In this document: positions 26,992 to 34,627 of the stretch, piece after piece
How positions within the stretch are numbered: the first letter of the stretch is position 1
Layout of the letters: the number at the start of each line of letters is the position of its first letter
Origin: Paenibacillus whitsoniae
Lineage (GTDB): Bacteria > Bacillota > Bacilli > Paenibacillales > NBRC-103111
Assembly: GCF_003955665.1 (NCBI RefSeq)
Contig: NZ_RXHU01000022.1
Location: forward strand, 1-64,000
Direction of reading: 5' to 3'
Length of the DNA: 64,000 nucleotides
Notes under the pieces: model-generated
What the model was told of the DNA's origin: nothing
What the model saw: only the letters and a program-made list of their open reading frames with translations
Databases searched by the model: none
Position numbers and translations under genes: made by a program

Positions 26992-28053
26992 ATGAAAATT
27001 GAAGAGGTTCAAGACGAGGGACTGGCCTGGCATTCGCCGCTCGCAGCGCCATTTCGGATTGACGGCTTCGCCTGGCTCGCAGATGAAGGCAAGTACCGCC
27101 GGCTGCCGGTTGCTCCCGAACACCCGCTGCCTTCTGCCGTGGATAGCTTGGCCAACTGCACCGCCGGCGGCAAAATCCGCTTCCGCACCAACTCGGCTAA
27201 GCTGTCCATTCGCGTCAAATTGACCGGCCCCGGCAATATGTATCACATGCCCGCCACGGGACAGTGCGGCTTCGATTGCTATCTCGGCGAACCGGGCGAG
27301 GAGCAGTTCTGGACGACAGCGCGTTTCGATCATACGAAAGATGCGTACGAAGCTTCCTTCTATAACTGGGACGAAAAGCGGGAGTTCTGCGTGAACCTGT
27401 ATTTCCCGCTGTACCAAGGCGTCGAGGAGGTCTGGATCGGCCTCGAGCCGGATGCCGAGCTGAGCGCAGCGCCGGCGCTCGCGAGCGACAAGCCCATAGT
27501 GCTGTACGGCACGTCGATCCTGCAAGGCGGCTGCGCCTCCCGTCCGGGCATGGCATATCCGAACATTTTGAGCCGGATGCTGCCGATGACCTTTGTGAAC
27601 CTCGGCTTCTCCGGCAACGGCAAGGGCGAACCCGAGGTTGCTCAAACGATCGCGGGCATTGCTGATCCCGCCATGTTCGTACTGGATTATGAAGCGAACG
27701 TCACCCCCGAAGGGATGGCTGATACGCTGCCGGGCTTCATCGGCATTTTACGCGAGCGCCACCCGGAAACGCCGATTCTGGTTGTCTCCAAAATTCGCTA
27801 CGCGAAGGAGCGGTTTGATCCGCAGGTGCTGCGCCTGCACGAAATACGGAGAGACATTCAGCGGGGCACCGTCCAACGTCTTCAGTCGGCGGGCGACCGC
27901 AACCTGCACTTCTACGACGGCTCGCTGCTGCTCGGCGACGACTTCAGCGACTGCACGGTCGACGGCGTGCATCCGACAGATCTTGGCTTTCAGCGGATGG
28001 CCCAGTCGCTGGAGCCGACGTTCCGCACGCTGCTGCAGGCGTTTTTGGCTTAG
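26992..28053 (+). CDS. SGNH/GDSL-family hydrolase
   Basis: A 353-aa predicted esterase or deacetylase. The catalytic Ser is in LYGTSILQGG (near residue 168), the oxyanion Gly/Asn in NLGFSGNGKGEPE and LDYEAN, and the Asp-His pair in DGVHPTDLGF near the C-terminus. The N-terminal 150 residues form a beta-rich domain seen in two-domain SGNH enzymes acting on glycans. Start problem: a perfect GGAGG at 26931-26935 has only GTC/ATC codons at correct spacing (26941, 26944), in frame with this gene; the first standard codon is the ATG at 26992, which has no ribosome binding site. See findings. No signal peptide. Confidence 0.87.
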   Translation: MKIEEVQDEGLAWHSPLAAPFRIDGFAWLADEGKYRRLPVAPEHPLPSAVDSLANCTAGGKIRFRTNSAKLSIRVKLTGPGNMYHMPATGQCGFDCYLGEPGEEQFWTTARFDHTKDAYEASFYNWDEKREFCVNLYFPLYQGVEEVWIGLEPDAELSAAPALASDKPIVLYGTSILQGGCASRPGMAYPNILSRMLPMTFVNLGFSGNGKGEPEVAQTIAGIADPAMFVLDYEANVTPEGMADTLPGFIGILRERHPETPILVVSKIRYAKERFDPQVLRLHEIRRDIQRGTVQRLQSAGDRNLHFYDGSLLLGDDFSDCTVDGVHPTDLGFQRMAQSLEPTFRTLLQAFLA

Positions 28054-28611
28054 TCTGCTAGCCTACTGTGCGACAGGTGTGCCAAATATGCGGCTGCCTT
28101 TTTCGTAACAGCTGATTCTGCCCAAGCTGACGCTCGGTGAACAATGTGAACATGAAGTAAGCAGCAGCAACTTGTCTCCACGCTCAACGGTGCTATTATC
28201 GGCGAAGATTTGCGAAACGCTTGAGTGGGAGCCGCTGTGAATCTTGATGAACCTGCATTTTGTACATGAAAATCGGCAGTTTTCCTGTTACGCAGGTGCA
28301 CTTCCTGCATTTCCTACATGTAATTTTGGTGATTTTCTCAAAAAGGGGCTAAAATGCGGCTGGATTCGTATTTTTGATGTAGGTTTTGCAGGATTTCGCC
28401 TGTGATGGTGAAAATTTAAGGAGTTTGATGTAGGTTATACAGGTTCCCGTTCCGGGGGCTGGTTCGGGGTTGGCAGATCGCGGATCGCGGATTGGGCTTT
28501 GGGGTTCGAAGGTTCGGGGTTCGGGGTTCGGATTCCAGGCTCGAGGCACATGCTCCACGTAAACCAGCGCATCCCATCGCACCGCAGCAAGGCCCCTCGC
28601 TGCATTAGATT
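28054..28611. repeat. Intergenic repeat array, family C, and G-rich tract
   Basis: No gene is supported. A CCTGCA-N-TAC unit recurs at 28252-28266 (CCTGCATTTTGTACA) and 28304-28320 (CCTGCATTTCCTACATG), and inverted at 28376-28392 (GATGTAGGTTTTGCAGG) and 28427-28443 (GATGTAGGTTATACAGG), with about 50 bp between neighbours of the same orientation. From 28444 to about 28540 follows a G-rich degenerate tandem tract (GGTTCGGGGTTCGGGGTTCG). Confidence 0.6.
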
Positions 28612-28643
28612 GAGACGCGCCGTCCAACCAGACGGCGCGTCTC
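28612..28643 (-). terminator. Strong hairpin terminating the AAA/TPR operon
   Basis: A perfect 13-bp stem GAGACGCGCCGTC / GACGGCGCGTCTC with a 6-nt loop lies directly after the TPR stop. The T-tract is weak on the minus strand (AATCTA); on the plus strand TCTTCCTTT follows. Confidence 0.65.
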
Positions 28644-28650
28644 TCTTCCT

Positions 28651-29523
28651 TTATCCTCTGCGTCTCCATCCGAATACGCGCACATGCACGATGCCTTTGG
28701 TCACCCAGTGGGTAATGACATACAGCAGGATAAACAGCAGAATTAACGGCTTGAACAAGATCCACGCGGCAATCCAGGCGACCCAAATTTGCCATGGCTT
28801 CATTTTGCGAATAAGCCGGGAAGGCGCCAGGAAGATGCGATACACGCGGTTGCTATGCTGCAGCGCTTCCAGATATTCATCCTGAAACTGCTTGGATTCG
28901 GGATTCAGGCGTACAGCCGTACGCATATATGACTCTTGCTTATCGTAATCTCCGCGACGGGAAGCCGCCCAAGCCAAATAGAGCAGCACAAGCGGAGCTT
29001 CCGCATCGTATTGAATGGCTTGGCGCTCCAATCGCTTGGAAGCGTCATCGTCCCCCAGAAGCGCTTCCAGATAGCTGAGCATAGCCAAGTATAACGGAGC
29101 TTCCGGCTCAAGCTCCACGGCTTGGAGCAATTGCACTCTGGCTTCCTGGAACTTGCCTTTTTTCGTTAAGCGATTCGCTTTCAGAAAAAAATAATGCGCC
29201 TCATAGGGATCGACGCGCTGCGCTTCCGGAAGGGCACGCTCAAATTCGCGTTCATTATCCGTTTCGTAATAGACCCCAACGAGAACGATCCAGGCATGGG
29301 GATGCTCCGGATTACGCTTGAGCGCCTCTTTCGCTTGGTAAAGCGCTTTGTCATAATCGCTCAGCTTAAGATACACGCGGGCCTTCAGCGCATACACGTC
29401 AGGATCCTCAGGATCTTGCTGCAACATGTTGTCCAATTCCGCGAGCGCTTCCTTATACCGCTTCCAGTTGATGAGCTGCAAAGCTGCGGCATACGCCGCT
29501 TGTGTCGACGGATCGGCTATCAT
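28651..29523 (-). CDS. TPR-repeat membrane-associated protein
   Basis: A protein of about 290 aa. GGAGG is 8 nt before the ATG at 29523 (MIADPSTQAAYAAAL), preferred over the GTG at 29532. Several tetratricopeptide units are seen from residue 5 to about 215 (YKEALAELDNMLQQDPEDPDVYALKA; YDKALYQAKEALKRNPEHPHAW). Near residue 245 comes a hydrophobic segment (WVAWIAAWILFKPLILLFILLY) that could anchor it in the membrane. It follows the AAA ATPase gene by 18 nt and probably acts as its adaptor or membrane tether. No specific process can be assigned. Confidence 0.85.
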   Translation of the reverse strand: MIADPSTQAAYAAALQLINWKRYKEALAELDNMLQQDPEDPDVYALKARVYLKLSDYDKALYQAKEALKRNPEHPHAWIVLVGVYYETDNEREFERALPEAQRVDPYEAHYFFLKANRLTKKGKFQEARVQLLQAVELEPEAPLYLAMLSYLEALLGDDDASKRLERQAIQYDAEAPLVLLYLAWAASRRGDYDKQESYMRTAVRLNPESKQFQDEYLEALQHSNRVYRIFLAPSRLIRKMKPWQIWVAWIAAWILFKPLILLFILLYVITHWVTKGIVHVRVFGWRRRG

Positions 29524-29541
29524 CGTTTCCACCTCCGCCGA

Positions 29542-30498
29542 CTATTTAATGCCGTGCTGCTTGATGTAATCAAGCACGATTTTGTAGTCATGATTGACAT
29601 CGCTGAACGTCGCATAATTATTCGCCGTCGCGAACCATTCCAGCGTCGTCGATTTGCGCGCTTTGGCCGCCGCCAGCAGATCCTCTTGCCTGATCGGCTG
29701 AATCTCGCCCGTTTCAAATGTCCGTTCCATCGCACAATCTACGGCATCCTTGACGACCTGCTCCAGGTCCGCTCCCGAGAACAACTTCGTCTGCGCAGCA
29801 ACCTTGGCCAACTTTAAGCTGCCCATCGGCTTGCCGGCAAGCTTCAGTTCAAGAATGGCCTCACGTTCCGCTTCCGCCGGCGGCGGTACGAACACGAGGT
29901 GATTAAACCGCCCCGGCCGACGCAGGGCAGAGTCGAGATACCACGGCGTGTTCGTTGCGCCAATGACGAACACTTGATCATTATTCGCCTGCAGCCCGTC
30001 GAGCTCAAGCAGCAGTTGATTGACAAGCATCCGGTCGTGATGCTGTCTCATCTGATGCCGGCTTCCGCCCATCGCGTCCAGCTCATCGATGAAAATAACG
30101 CAAGGCTTATTCTCTCTGGCTTTTTCGAAAATATCATGCAGATTATGTTCGCTCTGCCCTGCATACATGGAGAGAATCGCTTGCAATTCTATATGCATAA
30201 AATTCGCATCAATCTCGCCGGCAACCGCCCGGGCAATGAACGTCTTCCCGCAGCCCGGAGGCCCGTAGAGCAGCAAGCTTCCCCCGGCTTCTTTGCCATA
30301 GGCCGCAAACACTTCGGGCTGCTTGAGTGGAAGAATAAAATTCATGCGAATTTTTTTCTTCACCTCCTCCAGTCCCCCTACGTCCGCAAAGGTCTCCTTC
30401 GGCTTCTCCGATTCTACCAGCATTTGATCATCTTTGCTGAATTGAATGAGTTTGAGTTTGTTTTTTCGACGCTGCGAAAGCTCGTCTTGATCGGACAT
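29542..30498 (-). CDS. AAA-family ATPase (Cdc48/FtsH-like AAA module)
   Basis: An ATPase of about 318 aa with one AAA domain and no protease. Motifs: FADVGGLEEVKKKI near residue 32, Walker A (LYGPPGCGKTF) near 75, Walker B (CVIFIDELDAMGG) near 135, sensor 1 (VIGATNTPW) near 180, arginine-finger/sensor region (DSALRRPGRFNHLVF) near 195 and sensor 2 (FSGADLEQVVKDA) near 245. The N-terminal 30 residues are charged and short, so substrate recognition may come from the TPR partner 18 nt downstream. It is probably an oligomeric remodelling ATPase. Function unknown. Confidence 0.9.
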   Translation of the reverse strand: MSDQDELSQRRKNKLKLIQFSKDDQMLVESEKPKETFADVGGLEEVKKKIRMNFILPLKQPEVFAAYGKEAGGSLLLYGPPGCGKTFIARAVAGEIDANFMHIELQAILSMYAGQSEHNLHDIFEKARENKPCVIFIDELDAMGGSRHQMRQHHDRMLVNQLLLELDGLQANNDQVFVIGATNTPWYLDSALRRPGRFNHLVFVPPPAEAEREAILELKLAGKPMGSLKLAKVAAQTKLFSGADLEQVVKDAVDCAMERTFETGEIQPIRQEDLLAAAKARKSTTLEWFATANNYATFSDVNHDYKIVLDYIKQHGIK

Positions 30499-30583
30499 CT
30501 GCCTCACCCCTTGTCAGAATTACCTCTAGTTTACCATAACTGCTTAACGGGCATCATCCTGCTAGACTAAAAGAATCATGAAG

Positions 30584-30630
30584 AAAAAAGAGCGACGCGA
30601 TATCCGTATATACGGCATCCGTCACTCTTC
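30584..30630 (-). terminator. Intrinsic terminator after flavoprotein reductase
   Basis: On the minus strand AGAGTGACG pairs with CGTCGCTCT (with a mismatch) around a GCCGTATATACGG inner hairpin, then TTTTTT. Confidence 0.75.
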
Positions 30631-30635
30631 GATCA

Positions 30636-31790
30636 TTAATATACGTCGCGCTGATAGCGCCCTTGCTCTTGCATCTCGCTTAAGTACGCTTCCGCCGCTT
30701 CGCGGCTCAGCCCGCCTTCTTTTTCGATAACTTGCAGCAGTGCTTCATGAACGTCTTTGGCCATGTTCGTCTTGTCGCCGCAGACGTAGAAGTAGGCGCC
30801 TTTATCCAACCAGGCGAACAATTCTTGGCTATGCTCCAGCATTTTGTGCTGTACGTACACCTTCTGCTCCGAATCGCGCGAGAACGCGGCATCAATACGG
30901 CTTAATACACCGTCTTGCTGATACTTTTCTAGTTCTTCCTGGTACAGGAAGTCTGTCGCGGAATGTTGGTCGCCGAAGAACAGCCATGCTTTGCCTGTCG
31001 CCTTGGTCACCGCGCGCTCCTCGATGAACGAACGGAACGGCGCAATGCCTGTGCCAGGGCCGACCATGATAATGTCTTTCTCCATTGCTTCCGGCAGATG
31101 GAAATGCTTGTTGAGCTGTACGAACACCGGCAGCGTGTCGCCTTCCTGAACGCGTTCGGCGACCTGCACGGAACACACGCCTTTGCGCTCGCGGCCGTGA
31201 GCGTTGTAGCGCACTGCGCCGATCGTGAGGTGCACTTCATCCGGATGAGCGGCGATGGAGCTCGCGATGGAGTAGAGGCGCGGCGTCATTTTTCTCAGCA
31301 GCGATACGAGATCTTGCGCCGACAGCTTCCACGGCCCGAAGTCCTGCACCATGTCCAGCAAATCGCGCCCATTGGTGTACTCTTTCAATTGGTTGGCATT
31401 TTCAGCCGACAAGAGCGATTTAAGCGCTTCGTTCTCGGTGAAAGACGCGGCTTGCTGCAAAATTTTCTTGGACAACAGCGTAATTTCAAAGTAATTCGTT
31501 AACGCATCTTGCAGGGACAGCGTGTCGCCTTCCTTATTAATGCTAACGGACGCCGTACCGTCTAACTGGGCAGCTTCCAGCAGCGCAGCGACGAGTTCCG
31601 GATCATTTTGAGGGACAATTCCCAGCGCATAGCCTGGAAGATAGGTCAGATTGGAACCTGCGAGCGATAGTTCAAGATGTCGCGTTTCTTTATTCGAACC
31701 GGCTCCGTTCAGATTAACATTCTTGAGAACTTTCGCCGGGAAAGGGTTTGTTCTGGAAAATGCGGATTGTTGGACATCAGTTACTTGCAT
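30636..31790 (-). CDS. CysJ-like FAD/NADPH reductase without flavodoxin domain
   Basis: A 384-aa flavoprotein matching the FAD- and NADPH-binding two-thirds of CysJ / cytochrome P450 reductase. Visible are the FAD motif RLYSIASS near residue 175, the second FAD contact GVCSVQVAERV near 205, the NADPH motif GPGTGIAPFRSF near 250, SRDSEQKVYVQHKM near 310, YVCGD near 338 and the C-terminal aromatic GRYQRDVY. The FMN flavodoxin domain of about 150-200 residues present in full CysJ (about 600 aa) is absent and the N-terminus is not a broken remnant. No cysI lies nearby. It may pass electrons to a separate flavodoxin or directly to an unknown partner. Monocistronic. Confidence 0.85.
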   Translation of the reverse strand: MQVTDVQQSAFSRTNPFPAKVLKNVNLNGAGSNKETRHLELSLAGSNLTYLPGYALGIVPQNDPELVAALLEAAQLDGTASVSINKEGDTLSLQDALTNYFEITLLSKKILQQAASFTENEALKSLLSAENANQLKEYTNGRDLLDMVQDFGPWKLSAQDLVSLLRKMTPRLYSIASSIAAHPDEVHLTIGAVRYNAHGRERKGVCSVQVAERVQEGDTLPVFVQLNKHFHLPEAMEKDIIMVGPGTGIAPFRSFIEERAVTKATGKAWLFFGDQHSATDFLYQEELEKYQQDGVLSRIDAAFSRDSEQKVYVQHKMLEHSQELFAWLDKGAYFYVCGDKTNMAKDVHEALLQVIEKEGGLSREAAEAYLSEMQEQGRYQRDVY

Positions 31791-31946
31791 TCATCTTCAC
31801 CTCAAAATTTATAATAATTTAGATTATCACAAAAATTAAAAATAAGATATGTTTTCTTTATTTATGTTACTCATAAAGCCCGGGGAAGTGAATGGAGAAT
31901 TTCCGGAAGAGCGGGAGGCTGCCTCGCATGGAAAACGTCCAAAAAT

Positions 31947-32798
31947 TCAATTAGTTCCCGACGCTTTCTCCGCAGCATCCACGGTATGTTTCATTAACAT
32001 CGCGATGGTGACAGGCCCTACACCCGCCGGTACCGGGGTAATCGCAGAGGCTTGCGGCAGGCAGGCCTCGTAATCCACATCGCCGACATTCCCTGGATTA
32101 TATCCCGCGTCTAACACGACCGCGCCCGGCTTGATCCAATCGCCTCGCACAAAATTCGGCTTGCCGACCGCGGCCACAACAATATCGGCCGAACGCACAA
32201 ACGACGGGAGACCCTCGGTCTTGGAATGGCAGGTCGTTACCGTCGCATCCTGGTTCAGCAGCATTGCCGACACCGGCTTGCCCAGAATCGGGCTGCGGCC
32301 GATGACTACGGCATGCTTGCCGGCAACCGGCAGCTTGTAATACGCCAGGATCGCCATAATCGCAGCCGGTGTGCAAGAAGGGAACGCAGCGAAGCCGAAG
32401 GCGGTTTGCGCGAAGCCCTGCGTCGTCACCCCGTCGACGTCTTTGTCCATCGCGATGGCGTCAAATGCCGCACGCTCATCGATGTGACCAGGCACCGGGT
32501 GTTGGAGCAAAATCCCGTGCACCGCCGGATCCCGATTCAGCTCCCGAATGGCGGCGATCAGTTCCTCCGTCGTGGTTGCGGACGGCAGATCAATCCGGAT
32601 CGAGCGAAGCCCGAGACGCTTGCACGCGTTCCCCTTCATCCGGACGTACGTGGCCGACGCCGGATCGTCTCCGACAAGAATCGTTGCCAGGCACGGCACA
32701 ATGCCATTTGCCCCAAGCTTGGCAACGCGTGGCGCTAACCTCTCTTTAATTTCCGCAGCGACGCAATTTCCGTCTAGTATGATTGGACTATTGTTCAT
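31947..32798 (-). CDS. folD: Methylenetetrahydrofolate dehydrogenase/cyclohydrolase FolD
   Basis: An enzyme of about 283 aa that interconverts 5,10-methylene-, methenyl- and 10-formyl-tetrahydrofolate. Three in-frame ATGs (32807, 32801, 32798) follow GGGAGG; the last two have usable spacing. The catalytic Tyr/Lys are in ATYVRMKGNACKRLG, and the nucleotide site is VVIGRSPILGKPVSAML. The second signature reads KDVDGVTTQGFAQTAFG instead of the common KDVDGFHPxNxG, indicating a FolD variant subfamily. A ZTP riboswitch with terminator lies directly upstream, linking it to purine and one-carbon supply. Confidence 0.94.
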   Translation of the reverse strand: MNNSPIILDGNCVAAEIKERLAPRVAKLGANGIVPCLATILVGDDPASATYVRMKGNACKRLGLRSIRIDLPSATTTEELIAAIRELNRDPAVHGILLQHPVPGHIDERAAFDAIAMDKDVDGVTTQGFAQTAFGFAAFPSCTPAAIMAILAYYKLPVAGKHAVVIGRSPILGKPVSAMLLNQDATVTTCHSKTEGLPSFVRSADIVVAAVGKPNFVRGDWIKPGAVVLDAGYNPGNVGDVDYEACLPQASAITPVPAGVGPVTIAMLMKHTVDAAEKASGTN

Positions 32799-32830
32799 CA
32801 TTCTCATCCTCCCACCGTGATAAAAACAGA

Positions 32831-32932
32831 AAGAGGCAAGGAGAATGGTTCCCCTTACCTCTGCCCAGGCGATCGGCCGTATGACGTATGTGCTCCCTCG
32901 TGGTACTCCACGTTTCGCCAGTTACACATACC
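32831..32932 (-). ncRNA. ZTP (pfl) riboswitch with terminator, upstream of folD
   Basis: Read on the minus strand, the aptamer (about 32932-32861) contains GTGTAACTGGCG, GTGG-AGTA-CCAC, GGGAGCAC and CCGATCGCCTGGGCA; the last is the hallmark conserved 3' segment of ZMP/ZTP-sensing RNAs. The expression platform follows at once: AGAGGTAAGGGGA pairs with TCTCCTTGCCTCT (32862-32831), then TTCTGTTTTTA. ZTP riboswitches are known to turn on one-carbon genes such as folD when 10-formyl-THF is short, which is the predicted behaviour here. Confidence 0.9.
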
Positions 32933-32993
32933 GAAAAGTTACTTGTATTTTGCCAGAAATTTATGAAAAAAACAAGATGAAATTAAATACACG

Positions 32994-34202
32994 TCAAGCC
33001 TCCTGACGCGCCCCCTTCTTCACTAAAAGGAAGTACGACATCATCGCCGCAGTGCTCGTCGCCAAAATGAGCACGCCTAGCGGAACAGCCGTATCTTCCC
33101 CGGCAATCCCGACGAGCGGTGAAACGACGGCGCCGAGCAAAAACGGAATGACGCCCATCAACGCAGCCGCACTGCCAGCCATATGCCCCTGGCTTTCCAT
33201 CGCCAACGGAAACGCCGCTGTGGAGGTAATCCCGATGGAGGCTACGAAGAACACGAGCGGAATAACCAACGCGTACAGTGGGCCGTGGAAGTAGGCTACT
33301 AACAACACCGCGATGCTCGCGACACCGGCCAACCATAAGCCGAACACCAGGAACGTCTTCTCCGACACGCGGTGTGCCATGCGTCCAACCAATTGGGAAC
33401 CGATGATCAAGGTAATCCCGTTAGAGCCGAACAAAAGAGCGAAGACGGTAGGCGAAACTCCATAAATATTTTGATAAATGAAAGGCGTTCCGGATACATA
33501 TGCAAAAACGCCTGCGATCATAATCCCCTGTGCGAGCATGTAACCGGTAAACGTGCGGTCGCGCAAGAGCGAACCGTAGTTTCTCAGCTGCTGCATGAAA
33601 TTGCTTGGACTGCGGCGCTCCACAGGCAGCGTCTCCTTCAGCCCCCACTTGGTCGAGGCCAGCAGGAAAATGCCCAGCAGCGACAACGCGATAAAGACAC
33701 CGACCCAGCTCGTAAGCGAGAGCACACCGCTGCCGGTCACCGGAGCCACGAGCGGACCCAAATTCCCGACAAGCAGGAGCAGCGAGAAAAATTTAGTAAG
33801 CTCATGCCCGCTGAACAGATCGCGTGCAATGGCGCGCGAAATGACAATCCCCGCTGAAGCGACAAAGCCTTGCACGAGCCGAAATGCGATTAGCGTCCAA
33901 ATGTTAGGCGAGAAGGCGCAAGCTAATGAGGCGACGACATAAATAGCCATGGAGATGAGCAGCGGATTGCGCCTGCCGTGGACGTCGCTTAGCGAGCCCA
34001 TCACAAGCTGACCGACGCCAAGCCCCAGCAAACAGGCGGTCAAGCTGAGTTGTACGAGTGAGGCTGTCGTACCGAATTGCTCCACAATCTGTGGGAAAGC
34101 CGGCAAATACATATCGATGGTAAAAGGCCCGAGTGTGGAAAATAAACCGAGCAGCAGGGCTAGCCTGACGGCATGCTGATTATTCGTTGTAGTTGTAGTC
34201 AT
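32994..34202 (-). CDS. MFS drug efflux transporter, Bcr/CflA family
   Basis: A 402-aa transporter with 12 predicted spans. It opens with LGLFSTLGPFTIDMYLPAFP, the characteristic first helix of the Bcr/CflA group with its Asp. Motif A in loop 2-3 is MGSLSDVHGRRNPLL, and RLVQGFVASAGIVISRAI is the helix 4 text. GAGGAG precedes the ATG. Likely a proton-coupled exporter of drugs or metabolites. It is alone, upstream of folD in the same direction but separated by the riboswitch, and divergent from the c-di-GMP-controlled operon. Confidence 0.9.
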   Translation of the reverse strand: MTTTTTNNQHAVRLALLLGLFSTLGPFTIDMYLPAFPQIVEQFGTTASLVQLSLTACLLGLGVGQLVMGSLSDVHGRRNPLLISMAIYVVASLACAFSPNIWTLIAFRLVQGFVASAGIVISRAIARDLFSGHELTKFFSLLLLVGNLGPLVAPVTGSGVLSLTSWVGVFIALSLLGIFLLASTKWGLKETLPVERRSPSNFMQQLRNYGSLLRDRTFTGYMLAQGIMIAGVFAYVSGTPFIYQNIYGVSPTVFALLFGSNGITLIIGSQLVGRMAHRVSEKTFLVFGLWLAGVASIAVLLVAYFHGPLYALVIPLVFFVASIGITSTAAFPLAMESQGHMAGSAAALMGVIPFLLGAVVSPLVGIAGEDTAVPLGVLILATSTAAMMSYFLLVKKGARQEA

Positions 34203-34403
34203 TGCACAGTTTCTCCTCTTCTTCTTCCCTATCCAAAATCCTTATCTCTGTGATTCAACCTTATCATAACTGTATAGATTTTGACAACAGTTATCTATAG
34301 CCAAAAAGAAACCGTTTTCACTCTTTGTTTACAAATCTTCTAAATTACTGGTGTTTACAGGAATGTTCTGGTAATTTATAATACTTATAATTTATCAGGC
34401 AAA

Positions 34404-34537
34404 AAAAACTGCAAATGGCAAACTTATCGAAAGGTAAGGGCGCAAAGTTATGGGCCTAAAGCTTCAAAGCTACGGCTGCCAAACCGCCAGTTTGTGATAG
34501 CAAGCCTATCCCGAGCTCATGGGACAGGCTTTTTTTT
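34404..34537 (+). ncRNA. Cyclic-di-GMP-I (GEMM-I) riboswitch with intrinsic terminator
   Basis: AAACTG (34405-34410) pairs with CAGTTT near 34488-34493 to form P1. Inside lie GGCAAAC, CGAAAGG, GGCGCAAAG (34439-34447), GGGCCTAAAG and CTACGGCTGCCAAACCGCC, the ordered conserved elements of GEMM-I including GCAAAG and GGCCTAA. The expression platform follows: AGCCTATCCC (34503-34512) pairs with GGGACAGGCT (34521-34530), then eight T residues. An ON or OFF response depends on pairing between the P1 3' strand and the terminator, which I cannot decide by eye. Confidence 0.9.
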
Positions 34538-34627
34538 ATGTCGCTGCCTGAAAAAATTGTTGAAGATTGGAGGAATTTCCCGAATTTCCAGTTGGCAAGT
34601 CACCTCAAATACCGTTTAAGGAGTGCA

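Noticed and set aside
34538-34627. Chemoreceptor start at the ATG directly after the riboswitch terminator
   Set aside because: That ATG overlaps the T-tract and has no ribosome binding site; AAGGAG at 34618 supports the GTG at 34628.
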